Part shown: piece after piece, positions 56,995-64,000 of the stretch
Numbering within the stretch: the first letter of the stretch is position 1
Layout: each line of letters opens with the position of its first letter
Assembly (NCBI GenBank): GCA_963798865.1
Contig: CAWCVZ010000004.1
Coordinates: 868,001-932,000 of the forward strand
From: RBG-16-34-14 sp963798865
GTDB lineage: Bacteria; Bacteroidota; Ignavibacteria; Ignavibacteriales; Ignavibacteriaceae
Length of the DNA stretch: 64,000 nt
Direction of reading: 5' to 3'
Notes under the pieces: generated by a model
Seen by the model: only the letters and a program-made list of their open reading frames with translations
Database searches by the model: none
Told to the model about the DNA's origin: nothing
Position numbers and translations under genes: made by a program

Positions 56995-59900
56995 TTACTT
57001 AATTACAGCAATCTTAATTATTTTATTCTCACTTCTGCCGCTTGCACCGGTTGCCTCAACTCTTGCAAGATAAACACCACTCTGAATATTATTTACATTC
57101 CATTCGGTTTCATTATCAAACCCACCGGCTGCATTATCATTTAACTCATCAACAAGTCCGCCGGCAAGATCAAAAATTTTAATATTTACTTTTGCATCTT
57201 CAGAAACATAATAACGGATAAATGTAGAACCTTCATAAACGGGATTCGGATAATTATAAACTCTTGCTTCAGGGAAGAATTCATTTATATGATTTGAAAC
57301 TGATGCACTGCCAACAAAAGAAGAATTCCTGTTATTACCATTTTCTTCAGCCCACTGAATGTTCCCTTCAGTTGAACCTATATTCCAGGCATATAAGTAA
57401 TTTTGAGAATTAATTGCAGCTAAAGAAATTTTACCATTATCATTAAAAAAAGCAGGAGTTGAAGATGACTGTGATCCTATTGAAATCGGAAAACCATTTA
57501 CTACTTTTCCTGTTCCGCCATCAATCGCAAATATTCTTCCATCTTTTGTTATTGAAATTATTTCCGAGTTGTTGCTTCCTTCAAAATCCGCAGTAACAGG
57601 AGTTCCTGTAAAATCTATACCTAAAGGATCAATAAAAGGAAAATTCTCAGCAGAACTTCCTTCTAAATTAACTGTTTTAATATTATCTCCGTTATTGAAG
57701 ACAATATAATTTTCACCATCGAGTTTCAAATCTGCCAAGGCGAAAGAGGGGACTTGTTGGGAACTACCAATCTCAAATTCATTTATGAGACTGCCGTCTT
57801 TAATAACATAAAATTTATTTTTATCTGTAAGAACAATAGAAACATTATCTCCCCTTTTATTTTTTGTAATTGCCAGGTCAACTGGCTGTTCTGCAGTAAA
57901 TGAAAAAGTTTTTCCATTACTATCCTGGAAAAGCGGGAATGGTGATGGAGGAATTGATGCTATTTTTGATTCAACAATAAAAGAAAAATAAGTTCCATTA
58001 GCTGCAATTTTTTTTATATCAAATGATGTATCATATTACAACAGAATCCAATAAAGTAGGTACAACTGGCGGATGACTTTCCAAAGTAAAGTTAGAATTT
58101 TTCCCTTTTCTGTTCCGATTAGAATTTGTATCTGTTCCGTTACCGTTATTCTTAAAACCGGAGGAGTAGTAATTTTTTCACTAACATAATAAATAGAATT
58201 ACCAAAGTGTTCCATCATTTGAATAAACATTTAGGAAATTATTATAAACTCCAATAATAAATTCAGCTCCAGTAAAAAAAGTTGAAATTGTTTTGAAGTT
58301 TAGAGATATTAGTTAAATATCTGTTAATAGTTCCCGAATTGTTTACTTTGTATATAAATTTGAATAGTTAATAAAATAAAAAGCAAAATTATCCCCGTCC
58401 TGAAAAATATTTAATTTATTTTCGAATTGTTTGAAATGGTAATTGCATGAAATAATCTGGCTTTATTACAGAATCGCCATAACTTAAATTAAAACTCATC
58501 CGGTTGCTTTTGGCTGAGAAGTTTGAAAATGTAATTAAACTATTTGCTCCTGAGTTTGTATTTGTATTTGGCCTGGTATCTTTTGAAAACCTGTTTTTAA
58601 ATAGACCGGCAGGATTATTCCCATACCAGAAATCTTCGGCAAAACCTTCCCCAATAATTACATCTCCAAAAACTGTAGTAAATCTTTCACCTATATCCTG
58701 TACACCATCAGCTTCTTCAACATCAACACCACGATTATTTTTATCAACATTAATTTTATTATCAGCAATCTTTTCATTGATTACATTTTCATCAATATGC
58801 CAGATTACAATTCCGCCTCCCGGCAAAGGATCGTAATTATTATCAACGCTTATTGTATTCGGAACTGCCCAGTCGAATTCGTCAACATCAACCACAACTC
58901 CCTGAATAGAATCAACACTGATATCCTTTAAAAAAGTTTTTGTTTTTGTTTCCCCATTAACTATATAAGTTACAGTTGCACCATCAGAGTTTGCATCGCG
59001 GCTCCTGTTCTCAACAAGAAAATATTCGGAGGAATTAATAGGTACTTTCAGAATAACTGTATCACCAACTGATGCTGCATTTTTTGTAACAAGATTAATA
59101 TTGAAATTTCCCGGGTTTATAGTTACAGGTTGTTCCCATCCGAGATAAATTTTCTCCCACGCAGATGGCTCAGGAGGAAAAGTTCCGCTGTAAGCAAATA
59201 TTGCCTGTCCATCCATTAAACCAAATCTGCCTATGGCACTCAATCCTGTTTCAGTATTAAATAAATCCGGCAAACCTAAATGACTCGCCGTGTTTGCAGC
59301 TAATAATCCATTTATAGATAATTGAAATAAACCCGTTCCGCCAATTCCGGAAACTTCCCTGCTTTCAGTTTCAGGTATTATCATCGAATTGTATTTCCCA
59401 TACCTGTTAATAGGAAATCCTGTTAAATCATTATTAAGTATTTCATGCAATGCTTTATCACCAAGATATAGTGAAGGTAAATCTCTTTCATTTCCAAGAC
59501 TTCCCGGTAATGAAACGTCTCTTCCTACCCCTGCATGAAAAATTGTAAAGATATCATAGTTACTAAAAGCCACCCCGGGATACATATTTGCAGCAATTGT
59601 CCAGACTTCTTTTGCGAAGTCAGCAGTACGAATAAAATTATCTGAATTAGGATCAGGCGAATAATTTCTCATTGTTTGTGAGACTGAGAAAGTATCGGGC
59701 AAAATAAAATACTCAATATGCAATTGTCCGCCGGAAATCTTATTAAAGTAATTTTTTACAAATTCGAGGTGAGATTCAAAATAAGGTTTATCATGAGGCA
59801 GTGGGTCTAGAATTGTATTTCCATAGTTCTGTGTATAAATGCTTCCAAACTTTCCATTTCCAAATGTAGAACCATCCCTATCTTCCTGGAAGTTTACCAT

Positions 59901-60047
59901 TACTCCAATAATCCGAAGTGTATCATCTGCAGAGGAAATACTGCTGGTTATTTCCGGATAAGGATTAATTTTTCCAATAAACGTCTGGGAAAAAATGTTT
60001 GTGAGGTTTAAGCAAACAAATAAAAAAAAATGAAAGTATTTAAGCAT
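56995..60047 (-). pseudogene. M6-peptidase-like T9SS-secreted protein, multiply frameshifted
   Basis: Roughly 1,000 codons. The intact front part (58416-60047, 543 residues) has a signal peptide and an immune-inhibitor-A/M6-like domain, including LGLPDLFN and MDGQAIFAYSGTFPPEPSAWEK. The HExxH zinc site is replaced by ANTAS (residues 251-255), so it should be catalytically dead. The rear part (56995-57738 and upstream to 58030) reads as an FG-GAP-like propeller (GGTGKVVNGFPISIGS) and a sorting domain (YNYPNPVYEGSTFIRYYVSE to KIAVIK). Between 57990 and 58416 the frame changes at least five times. Located directly upstream of porV in gene order. Confidence 0.72.
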
Positions 60048-60086
60048 TTTAATCAGTTAAAGTAAAAGGGTAAAAAAATAAAAAGG

Positions 60087-60119
60087 GTATATGGTATAAG
60101 TGTTCCCTATACCATATAC
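60087..60119. terminator. Perfect 12-bp hairpin downstream of porV
   Basis: Arms GTATATGGTATA and TATACCATATAC around a 9-base loop. It lies just after the porV stop (60135) and before the M6-like gene start on the minus strand. No T tract follows; it may be a terminator or a transcript-stability element. Confidence 0.55.
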
Positions 60120-60134
60120 ATTTAAACCCTGAGT

Positions 60135-61328
60135 TTATATTCCTCTGGGTAAACCACGGGTACTTTCGGGAACAGCTCCCCAGCCAATTAACACAGTAAA
60201 TCTTAAAGTATCAGAGAGCGGATGGTTTTCTCCACCTTTAAACACAGATGTTGTTATATAACTAAAATCAAAACCATAAATATCATACCTTATACCTGCA
60301 CCGAATGTAATAAATTTTCTATTGCCGTAGGAAGGATCTTCATAAAAGAAACCAGTTCTTAAAGCAAACAGAAAATCACCTGGCTGGCCGTACCAGTATT
60401 CTAATCCCATTGAAGTAACAATATCACGTAATTCTTCTTTAAAAGGAGAGTCTACCCAAGCATAAAAAATTGCCTGGTACCACTCTTTTGATACAGAAAT
60501 CGTTTTAGTTGTATCGCCGCTCTGTACAACTTCTTCTTTTCTGCTTACTAAGAGTTTGCTGAAATCAAGAGTATAAAGTAACTGATTGAAATCTTCATCA
60601 ATAATCTTATAAGCAAAACCGAGCCTGAAATTTGTCGGGATAGGATCTGCCTGTGCTTGGTCTATATAATAAATTTTAGGACCAATGTTGCTAAGATTTA
60701 CGCCGATAGAAAATCTTTTACCGATGTCTTCATCTATCAAAGGAAGAACTAATTTTTCAGGGCGCCACATTGCAGCAAGATCAAAGCTAACGGAGGTTGC
60801 AACACCTCTTCCCTGTTCATTTGCTGTAGGTTTATCGGATAACCTGGAATGAATTAATCTGAAGTTAACGCCAATTCCCCAATCGGGGCTTAACTTTGTT
60901 GCATAACCCAGAGTAAGCGCAGCATCAAAAGAACGGAACGTTCCGATTGGATCCGGACTGTCTTCACCTGTTCTTACAAATTCTCCAAAGTTCATATATG
61001 TAATACTTGCGGTAACACTGCCATCTAGCTCTTCAAGATATTGCCTGTAAGTCAGGTAATCATAAAAGAGATCGAGGTTGAACTGCGGGAGCCAGTTACT
61101 GTGAGTAATGCTTAATTCAGTCCCTGTCAGGAAAGCAATTCCCGCTGGGTTCCAGAAAATAGCAGCAGAGTTATCAGCTAAACCTGCACCTGATTCTCCT
61201 ATTCCACCCGCTCTTGAATCCGGCGCCAATAAAAGAAACGGAACAGCGGCTTCACCTTGTCCATAGGTAGCTTTCGGTATAGCGGTGAACATCACGCCGA
61301 CCAGCAGAAGCCTTAGAATGTTTTTCAT
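60135..61328 (-). CDS. porV: PorV (LptO) family T9SS outer-membrane protein
   Basis: A 397-residue FadL-type beta-barrel. It has a signal peptide (MKNILRLLLVGVMFTAIP) and the family hallmark region APDSRAGGIGESGAGLADNSAAIFWNPAGIAF, followed by alternating strand-like segments to the end (VLIGWGAVPESTRGLPRGI). PorV carries T9SS cargo to the PorU sortase-like complex at the cell surface. ATG 61328 has GGAGG eight bases upstream and is preferred to the ATG 30 bases further up. It follows porU by 105 bases. Confidence 0.93.
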   Translation of the reverse strand: MKNILRLLLVGVMFTAIPKATYGQGEAAVPFLLLAPDSRAGGIGESGAGLADNSAAIFWNPAGIAFLTGTELSITHSNWLPQFNLDLFYDYLTYRQYLEELDGSVTASITYMNFGEFVRTGEDSPDPIGTFRSFDAALTLGYATKLSPDWGIGVNFRLIHSRLSDKPTANEQGRGVATSVSFDLAAMWRPEKLVLPLIDEDIGKRFSIGVNLSNIGPKIYYIDQAQADPIPTNFRLGFAYKIIDEDFNQLLYTLDFSKLLVSRKEEVVQSGDTTKTISVSKEWYQAIFYAWVDSPFKEELRDIVTSMGLEYWYGQPGDFLFALRTGFFYEDPSYGNRKFITFGAGIRYDIYGFDFSYITTSVFKGGENHPLSDTLRFTVLIGWGAVPESTRGLPRGI

Positions 61329-61433
61329 ATTATCTTTCCTCCGATATTTAATAATCATATTTAATTAAAATTTCTTTGCTGCTTGCAGACTTCAAATATA
61401 AAAATATACTTTTAAAAACAGAAAAAAATCCCA

Positions 61434-64000
61434 TTATCTAATCACCGCAAGTTTACCCAGGACGCTCTTAGAATATTGTCCATCTGTAGTTTTAATGATA
61501 AGTTTATATAAATAAGTGCCGTTCGCAAGAGGATCACCTTCGTCATCCCTGCCATCCCAATCTATAGTTACAAATTTTTCCATCACATTATTTTCCTGAA
61601 GGGATTTTATTAATCTTCCTGCAATTGTATAAACTTTCACTTCAACATTCAGCAACGAATTAAGATTTTGCTGAAATGTAAATGTTGTATTAGTAGTAAA
61701 CGGGTTTGGATAATTATATACATCTCTTATAACCAGATCATTTCCTGTTACTACTGAGAAATAAGTTGTAGATGTTGAAAAATTATTGAAAACATCCCAT
61801 GCTTTTATGTCAAGTTTATAATCGCCTGTTTCAAGACTGCTGAATTTATAATTTATTTCTCCTGACTTTCCCCCAGCATCAAGGTCGCCGGTAAAGAACC
61901 TGGAGAAATCAATCGGAGATGCCTGGTTATCATTCAATATACCTTCAAGCTGATGGCCAACTCCTGCGCCGGTGGTATTAATTCCTGTTTCATCAAAAAG
62001 TTTTACAATTAATTTTGAATCCGGATTAATGAGGTAAGAACTGTTAAAAGCCGGATCATCAAAATAAATTTTTATATCCGGACCAGTACCATCATTTACA
62101 GCGGTTGAATCTGTTCCGCCAATAATAACTTTATTCGTATATCCTAAACCATCTTCATTACTTCTGTAGAAATAAAACACGATCTTGCCCTGCTTATTTT
62201 CATAGGATATATCTTTAGGAACAACAAACTCAGCATTAAATCTTCCGTTAGTAATTGATACACGCCCCCTGAAAATTACACCCCCGGCTATTTTTACCGG
62301 ATACGCTATATTTAAAAAAGGTATTTCCTCTATTCTTTCAGAATCAAAAACATTTAGAATACCTTCGCCATTATAATCATTCCACAAAGTATTATCAGGT
62401 TTCTTTACTACTCCATTTAAATTTACTTTACCAAGAGCTTTAAGCTGAATATCAACAGATGTAATTGCCTGTCCATTTATAGAATCAATACTAGCCTGGT
62501 ACCTGGGAATAACTAAACGCAATGTAGGATCTCCGAATATAAAATACTTTTGTGTGTTGGGATCAGTAAATGACTGCTTGGTAATTAAATTAGCTTTACC
62601 TAATGTGACAGAATATCCGTTAGAATCTCTTGGTGTAAGAAGTTCGGTATAATAACGATATGAATAAGAAGCATTGGGATCAGAAAATACTAATCTTGAA
62701 GCAGTTAATGAAGCTATCGAACCGGCACTTTCTAAAAACAACATATCTTCAGATGCAGCTCTGAAATTAGGAATATCGAAATAACCAAAGCTGCAAGTTG
62801 CGGCAACGAGGAAGAAAAACCTGTTTTGATTTTTAAATTGAGGTATAGAAACATTTCTGTCAAAAACAACTTCGTGAGCCCAGAGCTCAGGATTTCCGTG
62901 ACCGATATAATTTAAGATTAAAGTTCCATTGTTAACAGAATTGATTATTGCTTTATTCACATCGGGCATTCTTTTCCCGCTCCCTGTAAGAACAACGGGA
63001 TAAGTCTGCATATAAATTTTATTTAAATCGTAATATTCAGGTATTCTTCCGGCAAGAGTTTCAGATTGATCAGTATGCCGGGTACCTTCATATGAATCTG
63101 ATGTGTAAGCATCATCGGCAACAAGGGTAATGAGATTTCTCCACAGCCCGATATCGCTATTATTCTCGTAATCAATAATTTTATCCACAATTTTATTTGC
63201 TTCGGCTAAAGTTTTAATTGTTATTCTGCCGGTTGCAAAATCCACATCCGGATCATTCCCTGGGTCTATTTTAACAAAAAAATCATCTGTGGTATAAGAT
63301 GATAAAAGATCAAGGCTTTGAACGGTTTGCCAGGTAGGTATAAAATTTGTGTTATAGCCTTCTGTATTTTTGTAATCATAATTTCCGCTTCCAAAAAAGA
63401 GAATATACTCAGGTTTGATATTCCAATTATCGTATGCATATTTTAAAAAATCTCTTATTGCAGATACATCAAGAATACCACCGGAAAATTCATTAAAGAT
63501 TTCCTGCACATCAACTACTTTGGTTGAAATAGGAACCTTTGATTCATTCTCTCTATAGGATTTTAATCTATTCGCAGCTTCAATAAAATTCTTATGAGTA
63601 ATTATTATGAATTTTGAACCGTCAGTGATTCCATGCAAATCAGAATTATTAATTCGGATAGGATTTGCTGGAGTTTTAAAATCATCATTACATACGGCTA
63701 AATATTTAGATACCTTTCCATTTGTTTCAGACGCCTGGAAACGAAATTCTCCTCCACTGAGTAAAACAGGATTTGTAACATTTTTAATACTCGCGAAATC
63801 TGTAACATCAAAAACTCTAATGTTTGTACTTGGGAAATCACTTAAATGATATTCTATAATTGATGAAGAATCGGGAGAGAAAAAAAGTAAATAATTATTT
63901 GATGGTTTAAGTTCTTTTTCATACGAGATTTCAAAGTAGTCAAGATAACCAACTGATGTAATAGATGCTTGGGTGATTTCAAACTTAAGAACGCTTCTGT
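61434..64000 (-). CDS. porU: PorU-type C25 (gingipain-like) T9SS sortase, 5' end missing
   Basis: 855 codons are visible; the frame is open to the right edge, so the N-terminus is cut. The upstream part reads IRVFDVTDFASIKNVTNPVL. The C25 peptidase domain has its catalytic His in LNYIGHGNPELWAHE (near 62900) and Cys in VAATCSFGYFD (near 62795). A beta-rich Ig-like part follows, then a C-terminal domain of sorting/FlgD type (VYNYPNPFTTNTTFTF to LGKLAVIR). PorU cleaves the C-terminal sorting signals of T9SS cargo and attaches the proteins to surface polysaccharide. It is upstream of porV, as a pair for the numerous cargo proteins in this window. Confidence 0.93.
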   Translation of the reverse strand, partial: RSVLKFEITQASITSVGYLDYFEISYEKELKPSNNYLLFFSPDSSSIIEYHLSDFPSTNIRVFDVTDFASIKNVTNPVLLSGGEFRFQASETNGKVSKYLAVCNDDFKTPANPIRINNSDLHGITDGSKFIIITHKNFIEAANRLKSYRENESKVPISTKVVDVQEIFNEFSGGILDVSAIRDFLKYAYDNWNIKPEYILFFGSGNYDYKNTEGYNTNFIPTWQTVQSLDLLSSYTTDDFFVKIDPGNDPDVDFATGRITIKTLAEANKIVDKIIDYENNSDIGLWRNLITLVADDAYTSDSYEGTRHTDQSETLAGRIPEYYDLNKIYMQTYPVVLTGSGKRMPDVNKAIINSVNNGTLILNYIGHGNPELWAHEVVFDRNVSIPQFKNQNRFFFLVAATCSFGYFDIPNFRAASEDMLFLESAGSIASLTASRLVFSDPNASYSYRYYTELLTPRDSNGYSVTLGKANLITKQSFTDPNTQKYFIFGDPTLRLVIPRYQASIDSINGQAITSVDIQLKALGKVNLNGVVKKPDNTLWNDYNGEGILNVFDSERIEEIPFLNIAYPVKIAGGVIFRGRVSITNGRFNAEFVVPKDISYENKQGKIVFYFYRSNEDGLGYTNKVIIGGTDSTAVNDGTGPDIKIYFDDPAFNSSYLINPDSKLIVKLFDETGINTTGAGVGHQLEGILNDNQASPIDFSRFFTGDLDAGGKSGEINYKFSSLETGDYKLDIKAWDVFNNFSTSTTYFSVVTGNDLVIRDVYNYPNPFTTNTTFTFQQNLNSLLNVEVKVYTIAGRLIKSLQENNVMEKFVTIDWDGRDDEGDPLANGTYLYKLIIKTTDGQYSKSVLGKLAVIR

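Overview
The window comes from an AT-rich bacterium of the Bacteroidota/Chlorobi/Ignavibacteria assemblage, most likely an Ignavibacteriales-type organism. This rests on combined markers rather than a 16S gene, which is not present: many secreted proteins ending in a Por-type (T9SS) C-terminal sorting domain with a PNPFNP motif, PorU and PorV side by side at the right edge, an alternative complex III (ACIII) operon joined to a haem-copper oxidase, and two bacterial microcompartment (BMC) shell genes. Every gene called is on the minus strand, so transcription runs right to left. No tRNA, rRNA, CRISPR array or transposase gene was recognised.

Layout from left to right. 1-11.9 kb: one long respiratory operon, in transcription order actA, a 74-codon gene, actB, actC, a fused actD-actE, actF, a membrane c-type cytochrome, sco, coxA, coxC and coxD (cut by the edge). 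No CuA subunit II gene lies inside it. 12.2-16.4 kb: a secreted C39-like cysteine peptidase and a glycolate-oxidase pair (glcD, glcF). 16.8-20.1 kb: a tricorn-protease homologue broken by many frameshifts. 20.2-23.9 kb: a small accessory block with an Mrr-like nuclease, a TonB-domain lipoprotein and a repeat-built secreted protein, each with a copy of the same ~50-bp sequence just upstream. 24.0-28.4 kb: ctpA-like protease, tmk, YbbR protein and two BMC shell genes. 28.7-33.5 kb: secreted proteins. 33.8-37.2 kb: nadB-nadC-nadA. 37.2-46.5 kb: a beta-helix secreted protein, ruvX, bifunctional rel, a TPR protein, upp, a CoA-disulfide-reductase-like flavoprotein and der. 46.6-53.8 kb: three large secreted proteins, a 388-bp duplicated segment and a DUF5683-like protein. 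53.8-64 kb: a peptidase/TolB-repeat/beta-barrel protein, a degenerate M6-peptidase-like secreted protein, porV and porU.

How the genes fit together. The act-cox operon would form a quinol:cytochrome c:oxygen electron chain with Sco as copper chaperone. PorU and PorV belong to the T9SS machinery that processes and attaches cargo, and at least eight gene products in the window carry the matching sorting domain. The nad genes form a complete aspartate-to-NaMN route.

Two cross-cutting features matter to the reader. First, roughly a dozen otherwise intact genes (actB, actDE, nadB, rel and others) are split by single-base indels, often in short homopolymers, and two regions (tricorn, and ~57.7-58.4 kb) are densely frameshifted; sequence or assembly error is a serious alternative to true gene decay. 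Second, several families of short palindromic or degenerate repeats are scattered between genes, and at least three sites lie in frame inside coding regions, so that repeat DNA is translated as part of a secreted protein.
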